From assembly GCF_030238365.1 (NCBI RefSeq), contig NZ_JASSOT010000001.1:372001-436000 (forward strand): a stretch of DNA of 64,000 nt. The letters run 5' to 3'. The notes under the pieces were generated by a model. That model was not told where the DNA came from, made no database searches, and was given only the letters and a program-made list of their open reading frames with translations. The DNA is from Lelliottia wanjuensis. GTDB lineage: Bacteria; Pseudomonadota; Gammaproteobacteria; Enterobacterales; Enterobacteriaceae. A program made the position numbers and the translations under genes. The stretch's first letter is position 1; every line of letters starts with the position of its first letter. Below, piece after piece: positions 27,393-35,771 of the stretch.

Positions 27393-27863
27393 ATGAAAAC
27401 ACCCAACTACAGCCTTCTTGAAGGTAATTTTCTGAGTCAGGCTCCCATCCTCGACCGTTCGGTTAATATTCTGATGTTCAGGGATCCTGATGACAACGAA
27501 TACAACATTATGATTAACCGGGCGACGCTCGAAGAGGATCAGGAGACAGAGGCATTCTGCGAAGCGCAAATCGAAGAGTTGCGCAATAAACTGCCGGGAT
27601 TCCAGATGGAAGGAAAACTGCTCAGAAACGAAATTGGCCCGGCGCGGCTGCCGGTCGTGCAAATAGCCAATCACTATTTACAGGACGGAAAAAAAGTCCG
27701 TCAGGTACAATCCGTGATTAAACTCCCCTGGCATGGGACCACTAATCACAATGAGCGCGAAGTGTTGATATTCACCCTGTATTCTCTGGAAGAGTTTTCA
27801 GAATATCAACGTAAACATTATGTGCAGATCATCAACACTTTTCAGCCTAATCACGCCTTATAA
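27393..27863 (+). CDS. DUF1795 (DcrB/EagR-type) protein
   Basis: The 156-residue cytosolic protein has the DUF1795 fold pattern: YSLLEGNFLSQAPILDRSVNILMF at the start and LIFTLYSLEEFSEYQRKHYVQIINTF at the end. T6SS members of this family (Eag chaperones) bind the transmembrane segments of effectors such as Rhs or Tse6-type proteins and load them on VgrG. It starts directly at the stop of the TagL-like gene and is the last gene of the plus-strand operon. No Rhs or other membrane-segment effector is next to it in this window; the client may be encoded elsewhere, for example beyond vgrG at the left edge. Confidence 0.8.
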   Translation: MKTPNYSLLEGNFLSQAPILDRSVNILMFRDPDDNEYNIMINRATLEEDQETEAFCEAQIEELRNKLPGFQMEGKLLRNEIGPARLPVVQIANHYLQDGKKVRQVQSVIKLPWHGTTNHNEREVLIFTLYSLEEFSEYQRKHYVQIINTFQPNHAL

Positions 27864-27864
27864 T

Positions 27865-27899
27865 AAGAAACAACCCATGAGATTCATGGGTTGTTTCTT
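27865..27899. terminator. Bidirectional intrinsic terminator
   Basis: A perfect 16-bp stem (AAGAAACAACCCATGA and its complement) with a GAT loop lies between the convergent DUF1795 gene and the LuxR-type regulator. Both ends carry T-rich tails on the respective transcripts (TTTCTTT on plus; TTTCTTATTAT on minus). It ends both the plus-strand T6SS operon and the regulator transcript. Confidence 0.9.
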
Positions 27900-27901
27900 T
27901 A

Positions 27902-28474
27902 TCAGAGGCAAAGTGTCGCTCTTTCGCGCCCCTCATCACACATAACCAGAGTGGCATATTGATATAGCTCCACTCTTTTAGACATGCCCATTTTACGCAT
28001 CGCGTTGCGACAGTGCGTATTCACCGTTTTCTCTGAGCAGTCGAGTATTAATGCAATTTCACGTGGGCGAAATCCCTTACCGCAATAGCGCAGCACGGTA
28101 AACTCTGTGCCTGATAGCTGATGGTAGGATTTGATACCCAGGCGTTGATACATGACCTGTTTATCGCACTCGAAATAGGGGTACTGAGTGACCATCATGA
28201 TCTTTTCCAGTTTCGCATTAATCTCGCTAAGGTTGAGGGTGTTGCAGACAAACGGGATATCCAGGGTATTCAATGTCAGTTCAGGGCCTGGATAGATTAT
28301 GCTAGCAATATTTTGTCTAAAAAGGATACTTACCTGCCCTTGCACCTTTTTAATTCCTGGGGTTGGTTTTTCGAACTGATAGATGTGTGCGAGCATCTGA
28401 TAAAGTCCAAATTTATAATAATAGTTATCACTGTCAATTTTAACATTTGCTATCGCGCTTTTCATAATAAGCAA
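27902..28474 (-). CDS. LuxR-type transcriptional regulator
   Basis: The 190-residue protein has a C-terminal LuxR/GerE helix-turn-helix (LSGTEFTVLRYCGKGFRP, REIALILDCSEKTVNTHCRN, MRKMG; about residues 119-175). Its N-terminal region of about 115 residues is unrecognised and carries neither a phosphoacceptor receiver domain nor an obvious acyl-homoserine-lactone pocket. This size and layout is common among regulators encoded next to fimbrial clusters. It is convergent with the T6SS/fimbria operon, sharing its terminator, and faces an AT-rich upstream region. Control of the adjacent T6SS, the fimbria or both is likely but is inference. Confidence 0.85.
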   Translation of the reverse strand: MLIMKSAIANVKIDSDNYYYKFGLYQMLAHIYQFEKPTPGIKKVQGQVSILFRQNIASIIYPGPELTLNTLDIPFVCNTLNLSEINAKLEKIMMVTQYPYFECDKQVMYQRLGIKSYHQLSGTEFTVLRYCGKGFRPREIALILDCSEKTVNTHCRNAMRKMGMSKRVELYQYATLVMCDEGRERATLCL

Positions 28475-28945
28475 AGACCTTCAAAAAAATCCATTTTAGA
28501 TAATTCCAATATAACTGCCATACTGCATCCAGACCATACCAGATAACAATTATATTTTATAAATGTTAAACACTCACATTATCCGAATGTGTTGAATACC
28601 TCGTCACCTTGCGGTTACGCCTAAATAGATCTCAGACTTTTCTTGCCTGGCACTATCGCCACTGTGAAGCGATGTTTGCAGTTATATATACCATGATGTA
28701 TTAATCTATCAGCATTGACTCAAAGCCAGCAAAAATATTATTTTTGACATAATAAATTAAGAATAATGCCCAAACCTATATCCTAAAATAGGTATCTCCG
28801 AAACAAGAAGTTACAGAAGTAAGCAGTAATAAATAATTACATCAATAGTCCATTCGGGGAAAACATTGCGCAGAGTGATTATCGTATTTTTGAAATTTAG
28901 TCTGCTGAACTGCACACCAGAGAAACGCCTGGAGTGAGCGAAGTC
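28475..28945. other. AT-rich intergenic region upstream of the LuxR-type regulator
   Basis: About 470 bp with no convincing protein or RNA gene. It is AT-rich, with TTGACA at about 28744-28749 and a small inverted repeat ACCTAT / ATAGGT near 28773-28793 that could be part of a promoter or operator. It separates the T6SS/fimbria locus from the conserved chromosomal backbone on the right and so probably holds one edge of the acquired region. No tRNA, direct-repeat attachment site or integrase is visible. Confidence 0.5.
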
Positions 28946-29086
28946 ATGGATGCAAGGTGGGATAACTTTCAACAGGGAAATGAATACGAGCTATTTGAGG
29001 ATGATACGTGTATGGTAGCAGGCCAATTACACAGGAAATGCCTATGTCCGATCGCAAAGATGGAAAAGCCCGCCGTAACTTTCTGA
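28946..29086 (+). CDS. Possible 46-residue small ORF overlapping ynfU
   Basis: ATG at 28946 opens a 46-codon frame (MDARWDNFQQGNEYELFEDD, then TCMVAGQLHRK) that ends at TGA 29084-29086, inside ynfU in another frame. GGAGTGAG lies nine bases before the ATG, a good ribosome-binding site. The first 30 codons precede ynfU and look protein-like (acidic, aromatic-rich). It could be a leader peptide coupled to ynfU translation or a chance frame. Confidence 0.3.
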   Translation: MDARWDNFQQGNEYELFEDDTCMVAGQLHRKCLCPIAKMEKPAVTF

Positions 29087-29208
29087 TTAAATGCCCTTGC
29101 CCAAACTGCTCTAAAGACTCTGAACACAGCTATACGCGCGTTCAAAAAGGGTCACTGCTGGTTTGTCCTTACTGCAGCACGATGTTCAAATCCAACCAAA
29201 AAGTCTGA
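29044..29208 (+). CDS. ynfU: Small zinc-ribbon protein YnfU
   Basis: The 54-residue protein starts MSDRKDGKARRNFLIKCPCP and has two CxxC pairs (CPCPNC and CPYC) that would bind one zinc ion. It matches E. coli YnfU, as I recall it, nearly throughout. Its function is unknown; a small zinc ribbon of this type could bind nucleic acid. I chose the ATG at 29044 because AGGA lies eight bases upstream and the E. coli protein starts here; a longer in-frame start at 29008 adds 12 residues. A cold-shock gene is convergent downstream. Confidence 0.85.
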   Translation: MSDRKDGKARRNFLIKCPCPNCSKDSEHSYTRVQKGSLLVCPYCSTMFKSNQKV

Positions 29209-29212
29209 TTTG

Positions 29213-29280
29213 TTGATCCTCTGCGATTCTGACTACTCAGGCTTACGCCCTCATCGTGGTTGCAGACTCGCAGAGATCAA
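29213..29280. terminator. Long inverted repeat between ynfU and cold-shock gene 3' ends
   Basis: TTGATC plus CTCTGCGA (29213-29226) pairs with TCGCAGAG plus ATCAA (29268-29280) with a single bulged base. The loop of about 40 nt contains a small GGC/GCC hairpin. It lies between two convergent stops and probably stabilises or terminates both transcripts, although no strong T-tract follows. Confidence 0.5.
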
Positions 29281-29286
29281 AGCAGG

Positions 29287-29502
29287 TTAGTCGCGCAGAA
29301 TCACGTTGGCAGCAGCCGGGCCTTTTGCGCCCGCTTCAATCACGAATTCCACTTTCTGGCCTTCAAACAAGGTTTTGAAATTATCGCCCTGCAATGCAGA
29401 GAAATGCACAAAAACATCTTTGCTGCCATCTACCGGAGAAATAAAGCCAAAGCCTTTATCTTCGTTAAACCACTTCACTAAACCAATAATTTTTGCAGAC
29501 AT
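29287..29502 (-). CDS. CspA-family cold-shock protein
   Basis: The 71-residue protein is a complete cold-shock domain with both RNA-binding motifs, KGFGFI (RNP1) and DVFVHF (RNP2), and a [12 protein letters not shown] end. It binds single-stranded RNA or DNA and melts structure at low temperature. I chose the ATG at 29502 ([12 protein letters not shown]); AAGGAG lies nine bases before it. The upstream leader is long and AT-rich, usual for cold-regulated csp genes. It is closest to CspB/CspG-type paralogues, but the exact paralogue is not certain. Confidence 0.95.
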   Translation of the reverse strand: MSAKIIGLVKWFNEDKGFGFISPVDGSKDVFVHFSALQGDNFKTLFEGQKVEFVIEAGAKGPAAANVILRD

Positions 29503-29670
29503 ATAAGGCTCCTTTTTTTTGGCCTTTCGGCTGGCAAAATTTTTTGCATTGTAAACGCTGGGCATTAATGCACGGCCACCCATATTTAGCAATGTTTATT
29601 TTTACCGCACATGTCAACAGTGGCTGAATTAATTGACGAAATAATTCTGCACTGACGCAAATATACAAAT

Positions 29671-30273
29671 TTATTTTGTCTGCGACGATTTCGGTCGCAA
29701 ATTCTCGTCAAACACCAGACGCGTTCTGCCCGGCTCCACTTCCCGCAGCGGCTCGACCTGATGCATCGTCATTTTGCAGCGTTCGACCAGCACCTGATAT
29801 TCACGCGTCCCCTGCTTTTTCCACTCGAGTTCCTGATCGCTCAACTGACGAATGGCTTTTGCCGGGCTGCCGATAATCAGATAATTCGCTGGCATTTCTG
29901 CTTTGGCTTTCACAAACGCCGCCGCGCCGACGATGCTGTTTTCGCCGATCACCGCCCCGTCCATCACCACCGCATTCATCCCGACCAGGGCGTTTTTACG
30001 GATCACGCAGCCGTGCAAAATGGCGCTGTGACCGATATGGCCGTGCTCTTCCACCACCGTATCCTGCTCAGGAAAGCCGTGCATCACGCAGTTATCCTGA
30101 ATGTTCGCCCCGTCTTTCACCACGATTCGGCCAAAGTCGCCACGCAGGCTGGCATTCGGCCCGACGAACACGCCTTTCCCTAAAATGACATCGCCAATCA
30201 GCACGGCCGTAGGATGGACATAGCTCTCATCGGGCACGACTGGGGTCAGTCCATCTATTTGATATACAGGCAT
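29671..30273 (-). CDS. paaY: Phenylacetate-pathway thioesterase PaaY
   Basis: The 200-residue protein folds as a left-handed beta-helix of hexapeptide repeats ([40 protein letters not shown]), as in gamma-carbonic anhydrases. PaaY is a thioesterase that removes dead-end CoA thioesters such as 2-hydroxycyclohepta-1,4,6-triene-1-formyl-CoA. Metal-ligand-type histidines appear in [21 protein letters not shown]. It is the last gene downstream of paaX (11 bp), as in E. coli. Confidence 0.95.
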   Translation of the reverse strand: MPVYQIDGLTPVVPDESYVHPTAVLIGDVILGKGVFVGPNASLRGDFGRIVVKDGANIQDNCVMHGFPEQDTVVEEHGHIGHSAILHGCVIRKNALVGMNAVVMDGAVIGENSIVGAAAFVKAKAEMPANYLIIGSPAKAIRQLSDQELEWKKQGTREYQVLVERCKMTMHQVEPLREVEPGRTRLVFDENLRPKSSQTK

Positions 30274-30283
30274 ACTTCCTCCG

Positions 30284-31210
30284 TTATGCGATATTCAGGC
30301 CGCCGAAGCGCTGGAAATAGAGCGTCCCCGGCACCGGCAGTTCGCCGACCGAGGTTTCGCCTTTTTCGCTGACAAACGCCAGGGCGCCCGGTGCCACGCG
30401 CTGATAGATATTGATGCACAGCTGGCGAGCGGTTTGTCCGGCCCAGTGCGCGGGGAGGAGCTCCTCCGGCAACAGCGGATCTTTCAGCACCACGCGGCGA
30501 TAAAAATGGATCAGCAACAGCTGTATCTGGAAACAGCGCTCCGGCGTGAGTTCATCCGCGCCCGCCTCTTTCAGCAGCGGCAGCAAGGGCCGGAACGAGT
30601 CGATAAAGGTTTCATACATCACGTTCTGCTCGGTCAGCTGCCAGCACTCCTCCACGCGGGAGCGCAGCGCCGCGCGCGACAGCGCCAGCGGGGAGTGGGC
30701 TTCGAAGCAGATCACGTTCTCCGCCACGCCCGCCTCATGCAGCAGGGACTGCACATCGGCCATTTTCTGCGACGGCGAGGCCATCAGGCTGGAAGCAAGC
30801 GTCCCGAACCCCTGCCAGATCAGCTGTTTTTTCACATCCGCGAGCGTGGTTTTATCCAGCCCTTCCGAGAGCAATAACAGCCATTTTCCGTCCCACGCCG
30901 GTAACTCTGCGCGGTAAATTTTGTTCTCTGCGCGACGGGTCAGACGCAAACCTTTGTCGCTCAGGCGGTAGAAGCTGCGCCTGCCGATGCGGGAGACATC
31001 CAGCCACCCCTCTTTGTTGAGGCGGAACAGCGCGGTACGCACAAAACGCTCGCCAAATCCCATCCCTTCGAGCAGCGCCGCCAGGCTCCCGAGCCAGATT
31101 TCACCGCCGCGATGGGAGAGCGAATCGCCATACAGGGATGAAATCAGCGAGGTTCCGCTGATCGGCACAGAGCTAACGGCGTGCTGAATAAAAGTATCGA
31201 GTTTACTCAT
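30284..31210 (-). CDS. paaX: Phenylacetate-responsive repressor PaaX
   Basis: PaaX is a GntR-like repressor that binds the paaA and paaZ promoters and is released by phenylacetyl-CoA. The protein of about 308 residues begins [20 protein letters not shown] and has the N-terminal winged helix with [20 protein letters not shown], followed by the PaaX C-terminal domains ([34 protein letters not shown]). I use the ATG at 31210; an in-frame ATG at 31219 adds three residues. It runs into paaY 11 bp downstream. Confidence 0.95.
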   Translation of the reverse strand: MSKLDTFIQHAVSSVPISGTSLISSLYGDSLSHRGGEIWLGSLAALLEGMGFGERFVRTALFRLNKEGWLDVSRIGRRSFYRLSDKGLRLTRRAENKIYRAELPAWDGKWLLLLSEGLDKTTLADVKKQLIWQGFGTLASSLMASPSQKMADVQSLLHEAGVAENVICFEAHSPLALSRAALRSRVEECWQLTEQNVMYETFIDSFRPLLPLLKEAGADELTPERCFQIQLLLIHFYRRVVLKDPLLPEELLPAHWAGQTARQLCINIYQRVAPGALAFVSEKGETSVGELPVPGTLYFQRFGGLNIA

Positions 31211-31276
31211 CTGATTCATTCTGTTGTGGTTTTTGTCCTGGATGAATCATAGCATAGAATTTTTGTGCGCCCATTA

Positions 31277-31360
31277 CCCCTCACCCCGGCCCTCTCCCCT
31301 GGGGAGAGGGAGAAAACCGGACAATCCCCTCTCCCTTTGGGAGAGGGTTAGGGTGAGGGG
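31277..31360. repeat. GC-rich palindromic intergenic repeat (box C-like), copy 1
   Basis: Two inverted arms, CCCTCACCCCGGCCCTCTCC and CTCTCCC-TTTGGGAGAGGG-TTAGGGTGAGGGG, give a strong compound hairpin 84 bp long. The consensus CCCTCACCC(T/C)(A/G)(A/G)CCCTCTCCC recurs at 56076-56184. It resembles the enterobacterial box C family of intergenic palindromes. It lies between the paaX start and the paaK end, both on the minus strand. Confidence 0.75.
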
Positions 31361-31377
31361 AACAAATCGCACCCCAC

Positions 31378-32697
31378 CTACCCGTTCGCCGCCACCTTCC
31401 GCAAATCAAACACCCGACACGCCTTACCTTCGGAGCGCGGAATGCTGCCGCAGTTGACGATCGTCACGTCGGTCGAGATCCCGACCATCGACTTAATGCG
31501 GTGGCGCAGCTGATGACACACCTGGCAGCGCTGCTCGTGGCTCAGCACCAGGCTGCTCTCTTTCAGCTCCACTTTCACCGAAAGTGAATCAAGATGTCCG
31601 CGACGGTTCACTTCCAGCTGGTAGTGCGGCGACAGATGTTCAAATTTGACGATCTCCTCTTCCAACTGGGACGGGAAGACGTTCACGCCGCGAATGATCA
31701 GCATGTCATCGCTGCGCCCGCTGATGCGGTCCATACGGCGCATAGTGCGCGCAGTCCCAGGCAGGAGACGCGTCAGATCGCGGGTGCGATAGCGGATCAC
31801 CGGCAGCGCCTCTTTGGTGAGCGTGGTGAACAGCAGTTCGCCCTGCTGGCCGTCGGCCAGCGGTGTGCCGTCGTTCGGGTTGACGATCTCCGGGTAGAAA
31901 TGATCTTCCCAGATGGTCGGGCCGTCGGCGGTTTCGATGCACTCCATCGCCACGCCCGGCCCCATCACTTCTGACAGGCCGTAGATGTCCAGGGCGGTGA
32001 TCCCGAGGCGACGCTCGATCTCGTGGCGCATCGCCAGGGTCCAGGGTTCTGCGCCAAACACGCCGACGCGCAGGGAGCACTGGCTGGCGTCGCCGCCCAT
32101 CTGGCGCTCCAGCTCTTCAATCAGGTTCAGGCAGTAGGACGGCGTCACCATGATCATATCCGGCTGGAAATCGCGGATCAGCTGCGCCTGTTTCTCGGTC
32201 TGGCCACCGGACATCGGGATCACCGTCGCACCCAAACGCTCGGCACCGTAGTGCGCACCCAGCCCGCCGGTAAAGAGTCCGTAACCATAAGCCACGTGAA
32301 TTTTATCCTTGCGCGTGCCACCGGCGGCGCGCAGGGAACGGGCCACGATGTTGGCCCAGTTGTCGATATCGTTTTGCGTGTAGCCGACTACCGTCGGTTT
32401 ACCGGTGGTTCCGGAGGACGCATGAATGCGCACCACTTGCTCCATCGGCACCGCGAAGGTGTCAAACGGGTAGTTATCCCGCAGATCCTGCTTGGTCGTG
32501 CAGGGGAATTTGTTGAGATCGGACAGCTCTTTAAAATCGTCAGGATGTACGCCCGCCGCGTCGAACTTACGCTTATACATCGGCACGTTGTTGTAAGCAT
32601 GCTCTAGCGTCCACTTCAGGCGTTCGGTTTGTAGCGCCTGTAATTCGTCCACGGAGGCCGTTTCAATCGCATCAAGTTGTGTTGTTGTCGTTGTCAT
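31378..32697 (-). CDS. paaK: Phenylacetate-CoA ligase PaaK
   Basis: PaaK activates phenylacetate to phenylacetyl-CoA using ATP and CoA, the entry step of the pathway. The 439-residue adenylate-forming enzyme has the P-loop HASSGTTGKPTVVGYTQND, the A5-type LDIYGLSEVMGPG, and IIRGVNVFPSQLEE near the C-terminal hinge. I chose the ATG at 32697 (MTTTTTQLDAIETAS), which matches the usual length; the longer frame overlaps paaJ. It ends the paaABCDEFGHIJK operon, 28 bp after the paaJ stop. Confidence 0.97.
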   Translation of the reverse strand: MTTTTTQLDAIETASVDELQALQTERLKWTLEHAYNNVPMYKRKFDAAGVHPDDFKELSDLNKFPCTTKQDLRDNYPFDTFAVPMEQVVRIHASSGTTGKPTVVGYTQNDIDNWANIVARSLRAAGGTRKDKIHVAYGYGLFTGGLGAHYGAERLGATVIPMSGGQTEKQAQLIRDFQPDMIMVTPSYCLNLIEELERQMGGDASQCSLRVGVFGAEPWTLAMRHEIERRLGITALDIYGLSEVMGPGVAMECIETADGPTIWEDHFYPEIVNPNDGTPLADGQQGELLFTTLTKEALPVIRYRTRDLTRLLPGTARTMRRMDRISGRSDDMLIIRGVNVFPSQLEEEIVKFEHLSPHYQLEVNRRGHLDSLSVKVELKESSLVLSHEQRCQVCHQLRHRIKSMVGISTDVTIVNCGSIPRSEGKACRVFDLRKVAANG

Positions 32698-32725
32698 TTT
32701 GTAGGGTACTCGCAGGTAGTTTTGC

Positions 32726-33931
32726 TCAAACACGCTCCAGGATCAGGGCAATGCCCTGGCCCACACCGATGCACATCGTACAAAGCGCGTAGCGCCCGTT
32801 GCGTCGATGCAATTCATTGCTGGCCGCCAGCACCAGTCGTGCCCCGCTCATCCCCAGCGGATGGCCCAGAGCGATCGCGCCGCCGTTCGGGTTTACATGC
32901 GCGGCATTATCCGCTAACCCGAGCTGGCGCAGCACGCCCAGTGCCTGTGACGCGAAAGCTTCATTCAGCTCAATCACGTCCATATCGTTGATGCTCAGAC
33001 CCGCGCGCTCCAGCACTTTGCGTGTTGCCGGAACCGGGCCAAGCCCCATCAGTCGTGGCTCGACGCCCGCGCTTGCCATCGCCACAATGCGTGCCCGCGG
33101 GGTTAATCCCTGCTGTTCGGCCATCTCACGGCTGGCGATAATCAGCGCCGCCGCGCCGTCGTTGACGCCGGAAGCGTTCCCCGCCGTCACCACGCCGTTT
33201 TTACGGAACGGCGTTTTCAGGGCGGAGAGCTGTTCAAGGGTGGTGTCGGCGCGCGGATGTTCGTCAATCAGCACTTCCGTGATGGCGCCCTTCTTGCCCG
33301 CCACGCTCACCGGCACGATCTCCTGCGCCAGGATCCCGTTCTGCTGGGCTATCGCCGTCCGCTGCTGGCTGCGCAGCGCGAAGGCATCCTGATCGGCACG
33401 GCTGATATTTAACAATTCAGCTACATTCTCTGCCGTTTCGGGCATGCTGTCAGTTCCGTATTGCTGATGCATGAGCGGATTCACAAAACGCCAGCCGATG
33501 GTGGTATCAAACATCTCCGCCTGGCGCTGGAACGGCGTGGTGGCTTTGCCCATCACAAACGGCGCGCGGGACATGGACTCCACGCCACCGGCGATCAGCA
33601 GATCCGCATCGCCCGCTTTAATCGCCCGAGCGGCAAAACCGACGGCATCAAGTCCAGATCCGCACAAACGGTTGATCGTCGTACCAGAAACCGTCTGCGG
33701 GAACCCAGCCAGCAGCGCCGCCATGCGCGCCACGTTGCGGTTATCTTCCCCGGCCTGGTTGGCACAGCCGAAGATCACATCGTCAATACGTTCTGCATCC
33801 AGTTGCGGATAACGCGCCAGCAGCGCGCGCAGCGGCACGGCTGCCAGATCGTCGGCGCGCATGCCCGACAATGCGCCGCCATAACGCCCCACCGGGGTAC
33901 GAACACCATCACAGATAAATGCATCACGCAT
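32726..33931 (-). CDS. paaJ: 3-oxoadipyl-CoA / 3-oxo-5,6-dehydrosuberyl-CoA thiolase PaaJ
   Basis: PaaJ carries out both thiolytic steps of phenylacetate degradation, releasing acetyl-CoA and finally succinyl-CoA. The 401-residue enzyme shows the thiolase active-site cysteines in [10 protein letters not shown] and [10 protein letters not shown], and the [10 protein letters not shown] histidine motif. It overlaps the paaI stop by one base and lies between paaI and paaK. Confidence 0.97.
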   Translation of the reverse strand: MRDAFICDGVRTPVGRYGGALSGMRADDLAAVPLRALLARYPQLDAERIDDVIFGCANQAGEDNRNVARMAALLAGFPQTVSGTTINRLCGSGLDAVGFAARAIKAGDADLLIAGGVESMSRAPFVMGKATTPFQRQAEMFDTTIGWRFVNPLMHQQYGTDSMPETAENVAELLNISRADQDAFALRSQQRTAIAQQNGILAQEIVPVSVAGKKGAITEVLIDEHPRADTTLEQLSALKTPFRKNGVVTAGNASGVNDGAAALIIASREMAEQQGLTPRARIVAMASAGVEPRLMGLGPVPATRKVLERAGLSINDMDVIELNEAFASQALGVLRQLGLADNAAHVNPNGGAIALGHPLGMSGARLVLAASNELHRRNGRYALCTMCIGVGQGIALILERV

Positions 33932-34353
33932 CAGGCTTCTCCTGTCACACTGCCGCCAATGCGGTGCGATTTACCGCGGAACAAGGCGACTGTTTTTTGT
34001 TGTTGGTTAGTTATTTCGATGTCGTACACGCCGGTCAGTTTGCCCTGGTGTTTTACCCTGGCGCTGGCCGTAAGCTTGTCTCCGGCAAAGCCAGGACGCA
34101 GAAAATCAATGGTGCAGGCCGAGGCCACCGCCGCCAACCCCTGGCTGTTGCAGGCGTAGGCAAACGCCGTATCGGCCAGGGAAAACAGCTGTCCGCCGTG
34201 GCAGGTTTTATGGCCGTTGAGCATCTGCGGGGTGATGGTCATCGTCACCACTGCGTAACCCTCGTCCATCTCGACGATGTCGATGCCCAGCGCCTGGGCG
34301 CAGGCGTCGTTTTCATACATGGTGCGGGCGTTGTGCCAGGCGTTATGACTCAT
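33931..34353 (-). CDS. paaI: Phenylacetyl-CoA-type thioesterase PaaI
   Basis: PaaI is a hot-dog-fold thioesterase that hydrolyses stalled aryl-CoA intermediates and protects the CoA pool. The 140-residue protein has the family motif MLNGHKTCHGGQLFSLADTA, with active-site Asn/Gly and the catalytic Asp in the central helix. The ATG at 34353 gives the standard 140 residues (MSHNAWHNAR). The reading frame extends upstream into paaH, whose stop it overlaps. Confidence 0.96.
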   Translation of the reverse strand: MSHNAWHNARTMYENDACAQALGIDIVEMDEGYAVVTMTITPQMLNGHKTCHGGQLFSLADTAFAYACNSQGLAAVASACTIDFLRPGFAGDKLTASARVKHQGKLTGVYDIEITNQQQKTVALFRGKSHRIGGSVTGEA

Positions 34354-35770
34354 AGCTACTCTCCAGAAGCGCACGCTGGCGCAGCAGGGAACAGGGGCGA
34401 TAACGTTCTTCGCCGTAGTGACGTTGCAGGTTTTCCAGCAGGATCAGCAGGCGCTGCCAGCCGAGGCGTTCACCCCAGGCGATCGGCCCAACCGGGTAGT
34501 TCACGCCGAGGCGCATGGCGGTGTCGATATCCTGTTCGCTGGCGACCCCTTTTTGCAGGGCATCCAGCGCTTCGTTGATGATCATCGCCACGGTTCGCCA
34601 GAGAAGCAGGCCGGGATAATCGCTGATCTGCAGGACGCGTTTTCCCTGCTGCTGCAGGTGATAAATCGCTTTTTGGGTGGCGGAGTGTGGATTACCGGCC
34701 GCAGCGGCGATCACCACCGCGTCGCCGTCCATGCGGTCGACCACCACTACCGGGCGGTTATGGCGCAGAGCGAGGCTTTGCGCCGTTTCACCGGTGGTTT
34801 CTACCAGCAAGACATCATCTAATTCAGTGACACCGTCACTTCTCTTATTCGCGATAACCGGGCTAAAGGTCGCGCCAACGGCTGCAAGCCACTGGGCGGC
34901 AGGACGTTCCCTGTGCCAGTCGTACACCCCCTGCCCGGTTTTTTTGCCGAAACGACCGCCGAGCACCAGCTCCTGCTGGACCAGCGACGGCAGAAAACGG
35001 CGCTCCTGCCAGAAGGCGTTAAACACGGAACAGGTCACGACAAAGTTGACGTCCTGACCGATCAGATCCGTCAGTTCCAGCGGCCCCATCGGGAAACCGC
35101 CCCCTTCGCGCAGGGCGGCGTCAATGTCCTGCGCCGGAGCGACGTTCTCTTCCAGCGCGCGCCAGGCTTCGGAGTAGAACGGACGCGCGACGCGGTTGAC
35201 GATAAACCCTGGCGTGGACTGGCAGCGCACCGGCTGTTTGCCCCAGTTCACCGCCAGCTCGCACAGCAGATCCGCCACTTCCGTGGAGGTCGCCAGCCCG
35301 CTTACCACTTCCACCAGTTTCATCACCGGCGCCGGGTTGAAGAAATGCAGCCCGGCGACGCGCTCCGGATGGCGCACGTCGGCCGCCACCGCGGTGATCG
35401 AAATCGACGAGGTGTTGCTGGTAAGTAAAGTCTGCGGCGGGCAGATCTCGCCCAGCTGTTTGAACAGCGCTTTTTTGACTTCAAGGCGCTCGGAGGCCGC
35501 TTCAATCACCAGATCGGCGGCGGCGAGAGCATGAATATCGTTGACCGGGAGCAGACGCGCGACGATTTTCTCGCAGGCCTCGGCGGTCAGTTTTCCGCGC
35601 GCCACGCGGGAGTCCAGTCGCGAGCGAATACCGTCGATGGCGCGGGCCACCACGTCAGCGGCGATGTCGTACACCAGCACCTGATGCCCGCTGCTGGCGG
35701 CCACTTCGGCGATCCCGGCCCCCATGGTGCCGCTGCCGATCACTGCGACGGTGTGAATTCTCATCGTCAT
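34343..35770 (-). CDS. paaH: 3-hydroxyadipyl-CoA dehydrogenase PaaH
   Basis: PaaH oxidises 3-hydroxyadipyl-CoA with NAD in the lower part of the pathway. The 475-residue protein has an N-terminal Rossmann motif VAVIGSGTMGAGIAEVAASS and the catalytic HFFNPAPVMKLVEVV histidine motif. Two 3-hydroxyacyl-CoA dehydrogenase C-terminal domains follow in tandem (GFIVNRVARPFYSEAWRALE and the second with LQKGVASEQDIDTAMRLG). It follows paaG by one base and overlaps paaI. Confidence 0.97.
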   Translation of the reverse strand: MTMRIHTVAVIGSGTMGAGIAEVAASSGHQVLVYDIAADVVARAIDGIRSRLDSRVARGKLTAEACEKIVARLLPVNDIHALAAADLVIEAASERLEVKKALFKQLGEICPPQTLLTSNTSSISITAVAADVRHPERVAGLHFFNPAPVMKLVEVVSGLATSTEVADLLCELAVNWGKQPVRCQSTPGFIVNRVARPFYSEAWRALEENVAPAQDIDAALREGGGFPMGPLELTDLIGQDVNFVVTCSVFNAFWQERRFLPSLVQQELVLGGRFGKKTGQGVYDWHRERPAAQWLAAVGATFSPVIANKRSDGVTELDDVLLVETTGETAQSLALRHNRPVVVVDRMDGDAVVIAAAAGNPHSATQKAIYHLQQQGKRVLQISDYPGLLLWRTVAMIINEALDALQKGVASEQDIDTAMRLGVNYPVGPIAWGERLGWQRLLILLENLQRHYGEERYRPCSLLRQRALLESSYES

Positions 35771-35771
35771 C

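Noticed and set aside
28475-28945. Search for an integrase, tRNA or attachment-site repeats at the right edge of the T6SS locus
   Set aside because: None was seen; the locus edge cannot be assigned to an integrative element from this sequence.
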